Numbered from the stretch's first letter, positions 23,118 through 32,518 are shown. The stretch is 64,000 bases of DNA from Salinadaptatus halalkaliphilus (GCF_006543045.1 NZ_RBZW01000011.1:62001-126000); one strand, 5' to 3'. Translations and numbers: made by a program. Notes: generated from the sequence alone by a model not told the origin.

Positions 23118-24251
23118 CTACCGCCACCGCGAGGAGAGTACTCGAGCCAGTTCCCGCGGACCGTCGACGGAGCCGATCGACGAACGATAGCCGACGCCGA
23201 CGGTCCGTTTCAGGAGTTTCGCTGGCTTTCCCGTCACGACGGACGACCCGACCTGCGCGACGGCGTCGTCGCCGACGCTGACGACCCAGCCGGGCGACTC
23301 GAAGGAAACGGACTCGAGTGCTGGCTCGGCTGTGTCGTCGCTGTCAGCCTCGACAACGGCAGCAACGTTTTCGGCGGCCGTCCGCGCCTCGCGGACGGCA
23401 GCCTGTGCGCTCGCGGGCACCGGTTCGTCGTCGGCGTCGACGACTCGAGCGGCGTCGCCGACGACGAACGTCCGGTCGTCGAGTCGGAGATCGGCCGGAA
23501 CCGTCACGCGCTCGCCGTCGACGGCGCCGGCGCCGCGGATGCCGCCGGTCCAGACGAACAGGTCGGCCGGGAGTTCGGCGCCCGACTCGAGGACGATTCG
23601 GTCGTCGTCGGCATCGCTGACGGTTGCGTCGGTCCGAATTTCGACGCCCTGAGACTCGAGCGTGGTCGCGACTGCCCGCTGGAACGACTCGGAAAACTGT
23701 GGTGCGACGGCGTCGAACTGTTCGACGATCGTCACCGTCGCATCGCTGTTGTACTCCCGTGCGAGCGCGGCCAGTTCGCCGGCGACTTGTACCCCCGAAA
23801 GACCTGCGCCACCGACGACGATCCGCGGATCGCCAACGGCGAACAGTTCGCGTGCCCGCGAGCGAATGCGGGTCGCGTGCGAGAGTCGTTTCAACGGAAG
23901 TGCGTGTTCGCGGACGCCCTCGAGGCCGTAGTAGGCCGTCCGGGCGCCGAGACAGATCGCAGCGATGTCGTAAGACAGGGTTCCGTCCGAGAGCTCGACG
24001 ACCCGTTCGTCGCGGTCGATCGATTCGACGCGGGCCACGCGGACGGTCGCCCGCTCGAGGACGGCCGGTAGCGAGACGGTGATCGCCGACGCGAATTCCG
24101 GCCGGCGAATAATTCGATGGAGTTCGTGCTGGACGAGGTGGTCGGGAGAATCGTTGACGAGCGTGATGTCGGCAGCCGACGGCAGCGTCTCCTCGAGCAA
24201 TCGCGTCAGGGTCAGGCCGGCGTATCCGCCACCGAGGACGACGACGTGCAT
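23118..24251 (-). CDS. NDH-2-like NAD(P)/FAD-dependent oxidoreductase
   Basis: The 377-aa protein begins MHVVVLGGGYAGLTLTRLLEE, the FAD-binding Rossmann motif, with the second dinucleotide-binding motif RIVVGGAGLSGVQVAGELA near residue 145 and an FAD-contact segment RTFVVGDAARV. This layout fits type II NADH dehydrogenase (Ndh), a single-subunit enzyme passing electrons from NADH to menaquinone, and sulfide:quinone-like relatives. The cysteines typical of SQR are absent, favouring Ndh. The C-terminus KLLKRTVGVGYRSSIG resembles the membrane-associating amphipathic end. Monocistronic. Confidence 0.82.
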   Translation of the reverse strand: MHVVVLGGGYAGLTLTRLLEETLPSAADITLVNDSPDHLVQHELHRIIRRPEFASAITVSLPAVLERATVRVARVESIDRDERVVELSDGTLSYDIAAICLGARTAYYGLEGVREHALPLKRLSHATRIRSRARELFAVGDPRIVVGGAGLSGVQVAGELAALAREYNSDATVTIVEQFDAVAPQFSESFQRAVATTLESQGVEIRTDATVSDADDDRIVLESGAELPADLFVWTGGIRGAGAVDGERVTVPADLRLDDRTFVVGDAARVVDADDEPVPASAQAAVREARTAAENVAAVVEADSDDTAEPALESVSFESPGWVVSVGDDAVAQVGSSVVTGKPAKLLKRTVGVGYRSSIGSVDGPRELARVLSSRWR

Positions 24252-24314
24252 GACGTGGGGTACGGCCTCGAGCTGTATAGCGGTTGATGTCGGTCCACGC
24301 CTCGAGCAGCGCGG

Positions 24315-25298
24315 TTAGAACAGGTGGTCGTCGTCCTCGAGCAATCGAGCGGGGCCGCCGACCTCCCAGGTGGTCGTCGAGACGCCGCAGTCGGCGATCT
24401 CTTCTTCGACGTACTCGGCGTGTTCGTCGGTGGTGTTGACGTAGACGCTGGCGCCGGTGTCGGTCGAGAAGTAGACGGGGATGTCCTCTTGCTCGCGCAG
24501 TTTGCGGACGCGGTTGAAGATCGCGAGCGTGGCCGGCTGCCAGTAGACCCAGCCTTCGGGGCCGGTCATCGTCGTCGCGGCGAGCGAGAGCGAGTCGTGC
24601 TCGGCGAGTTCGAAGACGCCCTCGAAGTCGTTGTTGCGCAGCGAATCGCGCATCTCGGCGATCTGGCCGTGAATGTGGGCGTTTCGGGCCTGGAACATGT
24701 GGCTGTCAGCGGCCTCCTCGTGGGCGTCTTCGGTCTCCTTGTGATACGGCACCAGGCCGACGATGATCTTGAGATTCTCGTGGAGGTCGGTCGGGATCCG
24801 CTCGGAGCGACAATCCTCGTCGTTCAGTCCGGTGTTGAGCTGGGAGAACGCACCCGTCACCGCGCGGGCGGCCGATGAGGAGCCGACTCGCGCGATAGTC
24901 GAGATCTCGGGCAGCGAACAGTCGAGGTCCGCGGCCTCGGCGAGTGCCATCGCCGCCGCAGCGAAGCCCGACGACGAGGAGCCGAGTCCGACGTTCGAGG
25001 GGAAGCTGTTCTCGCTCTCGAGGCGAACCGGGTACACTGTGTGTGCGGCGTCGGATTTGGAGCGAGCTTTCTCGACGACGGCTTCGACCCGTTCGTGGGC
25101 CCGTCCCTCGAGTTCTTCGCCGTCGACGACGAAGGTGTCCTCGTCGTAGTCCATCGAGAACTCGACGGTCGTGCGGGTGTGACTCGGGGCCGTACAGAGG
25201 CTGATGCTGTCGTGGTAGGGCAGGCGCTCGATCTCGTCGCGCATCCCGTGATACTTGACCAGCCCCTGGATTGGGTGGGCCATCGCGGTTGCTTTCAT
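24315..25298 (-). CDS. mvaD: Phosphomevalonate decarboxylase (archaeal mevalonate pathway)
   Basis: In haloarchaea this enzyme converts phosphomevalonate to isopentenyl phosphate, which feeds ether-lipid isoprenoids. From ATG 25296-25298 the protein is 327 aa. It shows the GHMP-kinase-like layout: MKATAMAHPIQGLVKYHGMRDEIERLPYHDSIS, the ATP-binding NVGLGSSSSGFAAAAMALAE and a C-terminal FSTDTGASVYVNTT. Family knowledge (Haloferax phosphomevalonate decarboxylase) favours phosphomevalonate over diphosphomevalonate as substrate. The upstream extension to 25334 is basic and not conserved. Confidence 0.9.
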   Translation of the reverse strand: MKATAMAHPIQGLVKYHGMRDEIERLPYHDSISLCTAPSHTRTTVEFSMDYDEDTFVVDGEELEGRAHERVEAVVEKARSKSDAAHTVYPVRLESENSFPSNVGLGSSSSGFAAAAMALAEAADLDCSLPEISTIARVGSSSAARAVTGAFSQLNTGLNDEDCRSERIPTDLHENLKIIVGLVPYHKETEDAHEEAADSHMFQARNAHIHGQIAEMRDSLRNNDFEGVFELAEHDSLSLAATTMTGPEGWVYWQPATLAIFNRVRKLREQEDIPVYFSTDTGASVYVNTTDEHAEYVEEEIADCGVSTTTWEVGGPARLLEDDDHLF

Positions 25299-25407
25299 AC
25301 CCTCACACGGACGTGACGATCGCTTAAAGCTCACGGCATCTCGCCGACATCGCGTCGGCCGGACGACTCAACGTGGACACGCAGGACGTGACACGGTCGG
25401 ACAGAAC

Positions 25408-25453
25408 TCGTGTGGTTCGTGGTGACGCATCACGTGCGGTTCGTGGTGATCCA
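25408..25453. repeat. Imperfect tandem duplication
   Basis: GTGGTTCGTGGTGACGCATC is followed by a near copy, GCGGTTCGTGGTGATCCATC, giving two ~23-base units in the gap between the decarboxylase promoter and the small membrane protein. No function is evident. Confidence 0.5.
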
Positions 25454-25499
25454 TCTCGAGTGGAGGCGGCTGTGTTCGAGTGGTGGCAGAAACTGGTAC

Positions 25500-25673
25500 T
25501 TAGAGGGAGTGACTTGCCTCGTAGGCGTCCTCGACGTTCTCGAGGAGTTGGTGGATCGGGAGGGTGATCCCGGCCTGGCGGGCAGTGATTGCGAGTGGCA
25601 TCGCGACGATTCCGATCACGATGCACAGTTGGTACAGTGCGAACAGCGTCGCGCGGTACACGCGGGTTATCAT
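25500..25673 (-). CDS. Small one-helix membrane protein (57 aa)
   Basis: From ATG 25671-25673 to TAA 25500-25502 the product starts MITRVYRATLFALYQLCIVIG, continues IVAMPLAITARQAGITLPIHQLL and ends ENVEDAYEASHSL. Residues 8-30 form a membrane helix, and the rest is amphipathic. I recognise the YRATLFALYQL...ARQAGxxLP pattern as a conserved small halophile family without known function. It is too short for most gene callers. Monocistronic. Confidence 0.68.
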   Translation of the reverse strand: MITRVYRATLFALYQLCIVIGIVAMPLAITARQAGITLPIHQLLENVEDAYEASHSL

Positions 25674-25957
25674 CGGCGTTCACCCGTCCCCAGACGGAGG
25701 TGGTATATAAGCTTTCTTGAAACTCGCAATCTATACCGATCGATCACTCGCAACCGGGTCGACGCCCGCATGCGATTCAAGCTGACTGGCACAGCGTCCA
25801 ACTAAAGGTGTGCTCGAGCCGACATCGGTGTATCCAGGCCCCAATCGATAGGGGGAATTCTCGTAACTTATGTGGATTATCGAATTGACGTGCGCGGCGT
25901 GGCCAACAGCCGCAGCCGAACCGCAAGACAGGAAACCCCCCGGCACGACCACGTCGT

Positions 25958-26311
25958 ATGAGCAATTATCTCGTCGCGATGGAGGCTGCGTGGTTGGTTC
26001 GTGACGTCGAAGAGATCGACGATGCGATCGGCGTCGCGGTCAGCGAAGCTGGGAAGCGACTCAACAACGAAAACATGGACTACGTCGAGGTCGAAGTCGG
26101 CGCGACGGGTTGTCCCGCCTGCGGCGAGCCGTTCGACTCTGCGTTCATTGCCGCCGATACCGCACTCGTCGGCCTCGGTCTCGAGATGGAAGTCTTCAAC
26201 GCCGACAGCGAGGAACACGCCTCCCGGATCGCCAAAAGCGAGGTCGGCGGTGCGCTGCGTGACGTCCCGCTGTCGGTCGCCGACATCGTCGAAACCGAGG
26301 AAGACGAGTAG
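25958..26311 (+). CDS. DUF555 / UPF0212 family protein
   Basis: The 117-aa protein [36 protein letters not shown]... contains a [22 protein letters not shown] motif whose CxxC pair may bind metal. It matches the archaeal UPF0212 (DUF555) family, conserved in euryarchaea with unknown function. Length and composition are normal. It precedes the HTH-CBS gene by 55 bases on the same strand and may be co-transcribed. Confidence 0.9.
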   Translation: MSNYLVAMEAAWLVRDVEEIDDAIGVAVSEAGKRLNNENMDYVEVEVGATGCPACGEPFDSAFIAADTALVGLGLEMEVFNADSEEHASRIAKSEVGGALRDVPLSVADIVETEEDE

Positions 26312-26366
26312 CCACCGACCGCTCGAGTCGCAAACTACTTTTGATAACCCGTAGTTATTGGCTCGT

Positions 26367-26906
26367 ATGGAACTCCCGACACCCGAAGACCTGCGCCAGC
26401 GCCGGACCGATCTCGGGTTGACCCAGAGCGAACTCGCCGAGACGGCCGAGGTGTCCCAGCCGCTGATCGCCCGCATCGAGGGCGGTGATGTCGATCCGCG
26501 GCTCTCGACGCTTCGGCGAATCGTCAACGCCTTAGAGAAAGCCGAAAGCGATGTCGTCCGGGCCGATGATCTGATGAACGAAGCGGTCGTCAGCGTCGCG
26601 CCGGAGGAGCCGGTCAGCGAGGCCGCCAAGAGTATGGAAGAAGAGGCCTACTCCCAACTCGCGGTCATCCAGGACGGCATCCCGGTCGGCTCGATCAGCC
26701 AGAGCGACCTCGTCCACCTCGACTCCGAATCGCGAGACGAACCGATCGAGCAACACATGAGCGAAAGCTTCCCAACGGTCTCGAAAGACGCGACCTTGGA
26801 CGAGATCAGCAACCTGCTCGAGCACTACAAAGCCGTCATGATCACCGAAGCCGGCGAAACCGTCGGCATCATCACTGAAGCCGACATCGCTGCACGGCTT
26901 TCCTGA
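26367..26906 (+). CDS. XRE-type HTH regulator with CBS pair
   Basis: The 179-aa protein (ATG 26367) has an N-terminal Cro/CI-type HTH (DLRQRRTDLGLTQSELAETAEVSQPLIARIEGGDVDPRLSTLRRIVNAL) at residues ~6-58, then two CBS motifs (MNEAVVSVAPEEPVSEAAKSM... and MSESFPTVSKDATLDEISNLLEHYKAVMITEAGETVGIITEADIAARL). This archaeal HTH-CBS layout is thought to couple adenylate-nucleotide sensing to transcription. The TGA stop codon is also the outer end of palindromic element G. Confidence 0.92.
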   Translation: MELPTPEDLRQRRTDLGLTQSELAETAEVSQPLIARIEGGDVDPRLSTLRRIVNALEKAESDVVRADDLMNEAVVSVAPEEPVSEAAKSMEEEAYSQLAVIQDGIPVGSISQSDLVHLDSESRDEPIEQHMSESFPTVSKDATLDEISNLLEHYKAVMITEAGETVGIITEADIAARLS

Positions 26907-26989
26907 GACGGATTGCTGTACCGATGTGCCGGCCCAACCGCCACCGGGCTCGCGGTTGCACCGGACACGACGTACGGTAAACCGTAGAA
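26904..26989 (-). repeat. Palindromic element, copy G
   Basis: The 86 bp run TGA-GACGGATTGCTGTACCG...ACGGTAAACCGTA-GAA. The ends match the family, with one change in the left TACGG and a decayed right TGA. The inner stem GGCCCAACCGC against GCGGTTGCACC is partly paired. The left TGA is the stop codon of the HTH-CBS gene. Confidence 0.75.
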
Positions 26990-27068
26990 GACAGTCGGCG
27001 GCCCAAGGGGTGGATGTTCGTCCGCGTCGGTCGCTCGAAAATAGACTGTATGCTCGAGTACGCGCCGT

Positions 27069-27857
27069 TCAGACCGCGAGATACTCGGTGACGGCCTCGC
27101 GTTCCTGCATTCGGTCCGGCCCGAGTTCGTCGACGATCGTTCCCTTGTCGATGGCGTAACAGCGCTCCGCCAGGTGCTGAACGACGTGGAGATTCTGCTC
27201 GACGAAGAGGATCGTCGTTCCCAGATCGCGGTTGACCTGCTGGAGGTCCCGCGTGATATCCTGGACGATCGACGGCTGAACACCCTCGGACGGTTCGTCG
27301 AGCAGGAGGAGATCGGGGTTGCCGATCAACGCGCGGCCGATCGCGAGCATCTGCTGTTGGCCGCCACTGAGCGTGCCCGCCTCCTGTGAGCGCCGTTCCT
27401 CGAGGATCGGGAAGTAATCGTAGACATCTTCGTAGCGGACCTCGTCGTCGTCCTCGTTGATGGACTCGCCCATCTTGAGGTTCTCTCGAACCGTGAGTTC
27501 GGGGAAGACATCACGGCCCTGTGGGATGTAGCCCATGCCGCGACGGGCGCGCTCGTCGGCGCTGACCCACGTCCCTGCAGTCGAACCGAGGCCGAGTGCC
27601 GTCGCGAGGTGGCCGGTGACGCCGTTGGACGCGTCGTCGGCCGACGCCTCCGTTGCGTCGACGACGACGTCGCCGTCGAAGACGATGCGACCGTCCGAGG
27701 CCTCGAGCAGGCCCATGACGGCTTTGACCAGGGTCGTCTTGCCGACACCGTTTTTCCCCATGATACCGACGATCTCGCCGTCGTCGACGGTGATGTCGAT
27801 GTCTCTGAGAATCGGGGTCTTGCCGTACGATACGCCGAGGGATTCGATCTCGAGCAT
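27069..27857 (-). CDS. urtE: Urea/branched-chain ABC transporter ATPase (UrtE-like)
   Basis: The 262-aa ABC ATPase has Walker A GKNGVGKTTL, signature LSGGQQQMLAIGRALIGNP, Walker B LLLLDEPSEGVQPSIV and the H-loop region ILFVEQNLHVV. It is one of two ATPases of the urt operon, at its 3' end. Between Walker A and the Q-loop there is a ~35-residue insertion (VVVDATEASADDASNGVTGHLATALGLGSTAGTW region) that LivF/UrtE proteins usually lack. The start overlaps the stop of urtD by one base. Assignment to urea rather than amino acids rests on the neighbouring urease operon. Confidence 0.85.
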   Translation of the reverse strand: MLEIESLGVSYGKTPILRDIDITVDDGEIVGIMGKNGVGKTTLVKAVMGLLEASDGRIVFDGDVVVDATEASADDASNGVTGHLATALGLGSTAGTWVSADERARRGMGYIPQGRDVFPELTVRENLKMGESINEDDDEVRYEDVYDYFPILEERRSQEAGTLSGGQQQMLAIGRALIGNPDLLLLDEPSEGVQPSIVQDITRDLQQVNRDLGTTILFVEQNLHVVQHLAERCYAIDKGTIVDELGPDRMQEREAVTEYLAV

Positions 27858-28636
27858 TATTCTTCCTCACCCAGGTAGATGCGTTTGACCGCGGGGTCGT
27901 TTCGAACGTCCTCGATCGATCCCTCCCTGAAGATGGCGCCGTCGTGTAAGACCGTGACCTGATCGGCGATCGTCTCCACGAAGTCGATGTCGTGTTCGAT
28001 GACGACAAACGCGACGTCGTCTTCGGCGTTGATCGTCCGCAGCAAGTCGGCAACTTCGGCCGTCTCCTCGACGGAGAGTCCGGCGACGGGTTCGTCGAGC
28101 AGCATGAGCGTCGGCTCGAGCGTCATCGCCATCGCGATCTCGAGACGCTGTTGCTGGCCGTGGGAGAGGTTCGCCGCCGTCTCGTCGGCGGTTCCCTCGA
28201 GGTGGAAGCGCTCGAGGGTTTCTCGTGTTCGTTGCTCGAACGTGTCGGGGTCTGCGATCCGCTGGAGCGGAATGCGCAGATTCTCGCGCACGCTCAGGTC
28301 CGGATAGATGCTCGGCACCTGGAACTTCATGCTGATACCGCGTGAAACCCGTTCGTGGGAAGGGAGATGACCGATCTCGTCGCCATCGTAGTAGATCGAG
28401 CCCGCCGTGGGTTCGAGGCGGCCGGTCAGGAGTTTGAGGAACGTACTCTTGCCGGCGCCGTTGGGACCGATCAGACAGCGGAGTTCCCCCTCGTCGATCC
28501 CGAAGTCGACGTCGTCGGTGGCGGTCAGCCCACCGAACTGTTTGCGAAGGCCTCGCGTCTGCAAGATCGTGTCCGTCTCGACGCCCGTCTCGTCGACGGC
28601 CGCCGTCGTCTTGACCGTCGGATCGCTCGTCGCCAT
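27857..28636 (-). CDS. urtD: Urea/branched-chain ABC transporter ATPase (UrtD-like)
   Basis: The 259-aa ABC ATPase carries GPNGAGKSTFLKLLTGRL (Walker A), LSHGQQQRLEIAMAMTLEP (signature), LMLLDEPVAGLSVEETAEVADLL (Walker B) and VVIEHDIDFVETIAD. It resembles LivG/UrtD. Its ~25-residue N-terminal extension (ATSDPTVKTTAAVDETGV) is acidic. Start overlaps the urtC stop by one base, so translation is probably coupled. Confidence 0.86.
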   Translation of the reverse strand: MATSDPTVKTTAAVDETGVETDTILQTRGLRKQFGGLTATDDVDFGIDEGELRCLIGPNGAGKSTFLKLLTGRLEPTAGSIYYDGDEIGHLPSHERVSRGISMKFQVPSIYPDLSVRENLRIPLQRIADPDTFEQRTRETLERFHLEGTADETAANLSHGQQQRLEIAMAMTLEPTLMLLDEPVAGLSVEETAEVADLLRTINAEDDVAFVVIEHDIDFVETIADQVTVLHDGAIFREGSIEDVRNDPAVKRIYLGEEE

Positions 28637-29736
28637 CAGTCGCTCACCTCCTCAGTCGGCGCGGGTGAGTCCGAAGCTGGCTCCTGTCTGCGCGTCTGCA
28701 GGGCGACGATCAGATCGCGGATTCCCGGCGCGATCCCTTTCGGAATCGCGAGCATGACGATAATGAGCAACGAGCCGACGATGACCAGCGCCCACTCGCC
28801 GGTGAGCTGGAGCTCGAGCCACTGGATGGCGATGGCGGCGGCGATCGTTCCGAAGATGGATTCGCGGCCGCCGATGCTGGCCCAGATGACCGGCATCGCG
28901 GCGGCCGTGATCGCGAACTCGCTCGGGTCGATGTAGTTGCCCCAGGTAACGAAGAGGACGCCGCTGAGCCCGGCCAGCGCGCCGCCGATCGTGAACGTGA
29001 CGAACTTGATGAACGTCGTGTTGTAGCCGAACATCTCGGTGCGGGCTTCGTCCTCGCGGGTCGCAACCATCGCATAGCCGAACTGGCTGTTGACCAGCAC
29101 GCGCAACCCGAGGTAGGTCGCGATCAGCGCGGCCAGTGCAGCGTAGTAGTGCATCGCGCCGTCTAACGTGATCCCGACGTCGCCGACGCCGACGCCGAGG
29201 TCGGGGATGCCGACCATGCCGTTGAAGCCGCCGAGTGCGGCCTCGCCGACCGCCCACTCGCTGCCGGCGGTCTGGCCGAGGAAGGTGTGTAAGACCAGCG
29301 CGACGACGAGCGTGATGATCGTCACGTAGACGTCCCGGACCCCGCCGTAGAACATGAAGTAGCCAAGCAGGGCGGCAAACAGCGTCGCGACGGCGATACC
29401 GGCGACGATACCGAGCGTGACGCCGGTGTACGACGAGAGGTTGATCGCGACGATACCGAACGTGTAACCCGCGACGCCGAAGAAGGCGACCTGGCCGAAG
29501 CTGAGGATGCCACAGAAGCCCCAGATGAAACAGAGGCTCACCCCGAGCAGCGCGTAGACGAGAAACACCGAACTCGTCGCGGCGGCGTAGGGTCCGAAGA
29601 GGACGGGGTAGATCGCCAACAGCAGAACGGCAACCCCGAAACTCGCCCAGAACCCGTTCGAGTTGCCGATCGTGTTCGGCCCCTCGAACGGGGCGCGAAG
29701 CCGCGCCGCGAGCGACGCGGACGAGTCCGAACTCAT
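28636..29736 (-). CDS. urtC: Urea ABC transporter permease (UrtC-like)
   Basis: The 366-aa protein has about ten membrane helices and the LivM/UrtC features: GFCGILSFGQVAFFGVAGYTFG and GFNGMVGIP, followed by VATREDEARTEMFGYNTTFIKFVTFTIGGALAGLSGVLFV (the EAA-like coupling loop). It pairs with UrtB to form the channel. A 4-base overlap with the end of urtB marks one operon. Confidence 0.87.
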   Translation of the reverse strand: MSSDSSASLAARLRAPFEGPNTIGNSNGFWASFGVAVLLLAIYPVLFGPYAAATSSVFLVYALLGVSLCFIWGFCGILSFGQVAFFGVAGYTFGIVAINLSSYTGVTLGIVAGIAVATLFAALLGYFMFYGGVRDVYVTIITLVVALVLHTFLGQTAGSEWAVGEAALGGFNGMVGIPDLGVGVGDVGITLDGAMHYYAALAALIATYLGLRVLVNSQFGYAMVATREDEARTEMFGYNTTFIKFVTFTIGGALAGLSGVLFVTWGNYIDPSEFAITAAAMPVIWASIGGRESIFGTIAAAIAIQWLELQLTGEWALVIVGSLLIIVMLAIPKGIAPGIRDLIVALQTRRQEPASDSPAPTEEVSD

Positions 29737-30623
29737 TGGGCTTCCCTCCGTTTCGCGCGGATGTCTTCGAGCAGTCCGGTGATCCCATCTGGCAGGAACC
29801 GGATGGCGAAGATCGCCGCCGTGAGCAAGGCGACCTGGCCGATGAAGGTGCCGCCGACGTAGGTGAAGATCGCGTCGATCGTCCCGAGGAAGCCGCCGGC
29901 CAGCGACGTGCCGATCAGCACGGACGGGCCGCCGACGACGACGGCGACGAACGCCTCGACGAGGAAGTTCGCGCCGAGATCGGGCGACATCGTGATCGTC
30001 GGCGCGTAGAGCGCGCCGGTTAGCCCGGCCAGTGCGGATCCGATCGCGAACGTCGAGAGATACATTCGATCGGTATCGACACCCATGCTCCGGGCCGTCT
30101 CCTCGTCCTGAATGGTCGCCCGCGCCTTGATCCCGAACGTGGTTCGCGTAAAGACGACGTAGAGCGCGGCGAGCGTGAGTATCGCCGCACCCGCAAGCAT
30201 GATTCGGTACGCCGAGTACGAGTAGACGCCGTAGCTGATGCCGCCAAAGGGCGTCCCGATCTGATCGAGGGAGTTCCCGAAGACGATGCGGGTGAGCTGG
30301 ATCATCACCAGACTGATGCCGAACGTGACGACCATCGAGTCGAGCAACCGCCCGTAGAGACGGTGGATGATGAGCCGCTCGAGGATGATACCATAGACCG
30401 TCGTCGCGATAATCCCGACGAGCATCGCGAGCACGAGAGGGACACCCAGAAGGTTGAACGACAGCGTCGTCGCGTAGGCACCCACGAGGATGAACTCGCC
30501 GTGAGCGAGGTTGATGATCCCCATCATCCCGAAGATGATCGCCAGTCCCACGGTCGCGAGCACGATGAACGCGAAGCTATCGAGGAACTGGAACGTGAGG
30601 TTCAGCAGTTCGTACAGGGCCAT
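29733..30623 (-). CDS. urtB: Urea ABC transporter permease (UrtB-like)
   Basis: The 296-aa LivH/UrtB-type permease has ~8 membrane helices, GMMGIINLAHGEFILVGAYA near the N-terminus and the coupling segment RATIQDEETARSMGVDTDRMYLSTFAIGSALAGLTGALYAP. The bacterial UrtB proteins have a long N-terminal periplasmic extension; that part is absent here, as in archaeal and LivH-like members. One base separates it from urtA. Second gene of the operon. Confidence 0.87.
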   Translation of the reverse strand: MALYELLNLTFQFLDSFAFIVLATVGLAIIFGMMGIINLAHGEFILVGAYATTLSFNLLGVPLVLAMLVGIIATTVYGIILERLIIHRLYGRLLDSMVVTFGISLVMIQLTRIVFGNSLDQIGTPFGGISYGVYSYSAYRIMLAGAAILTLAALYVVFTRTTFGIKARATIQDEETARSMGVDTDRMYLSTFAIGSALAGLTGALYAPTITMSPDLGANFLVEAFVAVVVGGPSVLIGTSLAGGFLGTIDAIFTYVGGTFIGQVALLTAAIFAIRFLPDGITGLLEDIRAKRREAQ

Positions 30624-30624
30624 C

Positions 30625-31896
30625 TTAGATCGCGTCGTAGAACTCCTCGGGTTCGTACTGGGTCTGCTCTGATTCGCTGGTCAGATCACAGCCCACTTCG
30701 TGGAGGAAGGATGGTTCGATGTACTGTTCTTCGTCGAAGGTAACCTCGTGGTTCTCGTCAGCGTGGCCGATCCGCATGTGGTGTGTCATGTGGTGGGTCG
30801 CCGGATCGAGTTCGATCGTGCCTTCGGGCGCGTCGACCTCGATACCGCTCTCGAGTTCCGCGATGACTTCCTCCTGGTCGAAGGTTCCGGCGCGTTCGAC
30901 CGCGTCGGCCCACATGTGGACCGAGAAGTAGTTGTTCTGGGCTTCCTGATTCAGGTAGTCTGCATCCGGGAACATCTCGTAGAACGAATCGACGAACTCC
31001 TGGCTCGACTCCGTCTCGATCTCCTGCATGTAGTTGACGCCGACGTACATATCCTCGAGGGCCGGCGGTTCGACGCGCAGGTGTTCGTACCCCTGTGCCA
31101 TCGTCGTCGAGGACGCCATCGGAATGTCGAGTCCGGTATCGGCGCGCTGTTCGTAGAAGTTCGTGTGACTGTCGCCGACGAGCATCGAGGCGATGAAGTC
31201 CGGATCCTCGCCCTGGATGTTGTTGATCGTCGATCCGAAGTCGGTCTCGCCCAGCGGAATGTACTCCTCGTCGAGCACCTCTGCGCCGTGTTCCTCGGCG
31301 AGAATGCGGACCCAGTCGCCCGAGATCTGTCCGAAGTTGTAGTCCGCGGCGATCGTGTAGATTCGTGGGCCGTACTCCTCGATCATGTAGGGGATAACCG
31401 CACCGAGTTGCTGGCGTGCGGTCGCCCCCATCGCGAAGGTCGTCCGGTCACAGACGCCGCCTTCGTACTGGGTCGTGTAAAAGTACAGCTGCTCCTCGTC
31501 GTTGATGATCGGGCGAATCGCCTCTCGGGTCGCACTCGAGTAGCCCGCCCAGAGCGCGTCGACGTCCTCGCTGTTGATCGCCTCGCGCGTGAGTTCCTGG
31601 TAGCGCTGGTTGTCCGACTGCGGGTCAGGATCGTAGACCTCGATTTCCTCGCCGAGGACCCCGCCGTTCTCGTTGATCTCCTCGACGGCCAGCAGCGACG
31701 ACTGCCACTTCGAGGTACCGTTGAGCGCGAACTCACCGGAGCGATCCTCGAGAATGCCGATCGTCGGACCGTCGTCGCCGTTCCCGTTTCCGCCGCCGAC
31801 GACGCCGCCTTCCTCGAGGCAGCCACCGAGTGCTGCAAGTGCACCCGCGGTACCGCCTGCGAGGACGCGTCTGCGGGAGATCGATGGGTAACTCAT
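30625..31896 (-). CDS. urtA: Urea-type ABC transporter binding lipoprotein (UrtA-like)
   Basis: The 423-aa protein has a Tat lipoprotein signal, SRRRVLAGGTAGALAALGGC with lipid-carrying C26, then an acidic linker. The mature part, TIGILEDRSGEFALNGTSKWQSSLLAVEEINENGGVLG..., has the type I periplasmic-binding fold of the UrtA/FmdD (amide/urea) family: DPQSDNQRYQELTREAINSEDVDALWAGYSSATREAIRPI and LYFYTTQYEGGVCDRTTFAMG. First gene of urtABCDE. It is divergent from the metal-binding protein gene and ~3.4 kb from the urease operon, so urea is the likely cargo. Confidence 0.86.
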   Translation of the reverse strand: MSYPSISRRRVLAGGTAGALAALGGCLEEGGVVGGGNGNGDDGPTIGILEDRSGEFALNGTSKWQSSLLAVEEINENGGVLGEEIEVYDPDPQSDNQRYQELTREAINSEDVDALWAGYSSATREAIRPIINDEEQLYFYTTQYEGGVCDRTTFAMGATARQQLGAVIPYMIEEYGPRIYTIAADYNFGQISGDWVRILAEEHGAEVLDEEYIPLGETDFGSTINNIQGEDPDFIASMLVGDSHTNFYEQRADTGLDIPMASSTTMAQGYEHLRVEPPALEDMYVGVNYMQEIETESSQEFVDSFYEMFPDADYLNQEAQNNYFSVHMWADAVERAGTFDQEEVIAELESGIEVDAPEGTIELDPATHHMTHHMRIGHADENHEVTFDEEQYIEPSFLHEVGCDLTSESEQTQYEPEEFYDAI

Positions 31897-32518
31897 CAGT
31901 TCGAGCCTCCGAATTTGACGGTCGATGAATCTTTGGCTTTGTAACCTATTTCCCCACTATCACTCCATGTGTGTCCGCTCATTGTCTACAACTTGTGGAA
32001 AGAGAAGAAGTATAAAAGGTTTACCTCAAATGGCTACTGGTTGTATGTACGTGATCCGGGGTAACTAATCAACAGTAATGGCGTTTCATTCCCTAATATT
32101 GTGGACGTTCGTTTCTATTACACGGGATATATAGAGATCGTAAACCTATTTTTGGCGGTTGGACCGACCGACGTTGCCGAGAGTCAATATATCGGCTCGT
32201 TGCCGATCTACCGATGTCGGATCTAACTAGAAAACACCGACCACAACCCCATTGGCTGCCCTAATACTTACTTTTGGAAAATGTAACACGCACCTGTCGT
32301 TCCGTGATTTCGACGTTCGATACGTTACGCGGCGATTATCGCGCGACATTTTTTGGACAATCACAACTATTCGTCCGCGAGGTTCGCTCCCAGTTCGATC
32401 GAGATGCGAAAATCGGGGAACCATATCTGTAATATATACAATTATGTCCGCATTAGAACGCCATATGTAATCGTCGAGGCGAAGGATATATCGGTGCCAC
32501 CCCAAGAGCAATACACTG
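31897..32518. promoter_or_regulatory. Divergent AT-rich control region between urtA and metal-ABC gene
   Basis: These 622 bases contain no convincing gene and are distinctly AT-rich. GTATAAAAGG at 32010-32019 (CCTTTTATAC on the minus strand) is the best TATA for urtA, implying a ~90-base leader, though the same box also fits the plus strand. GGATATATC near 32484-32492 sits about 30 bases before the ATG at 32519 and is the TATA for the metal-binding gene. Other TATA-like strings occur near 32127 and 32187. The short ORFs at 32227-32511 and 32252-32470 show no family resemblance. Confidence 0.5.

Noticed and set aside
25408-25453. Possible CRISPR-like repeat
   Set aside because: Only two imperfect copies without spacers of uniform length and no cas genes nearby.
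32227-32511. ORF in the urtA/metal-ABC control region
   Set aside because: No family resemblance, no acidic bias, and located over likely promoters.
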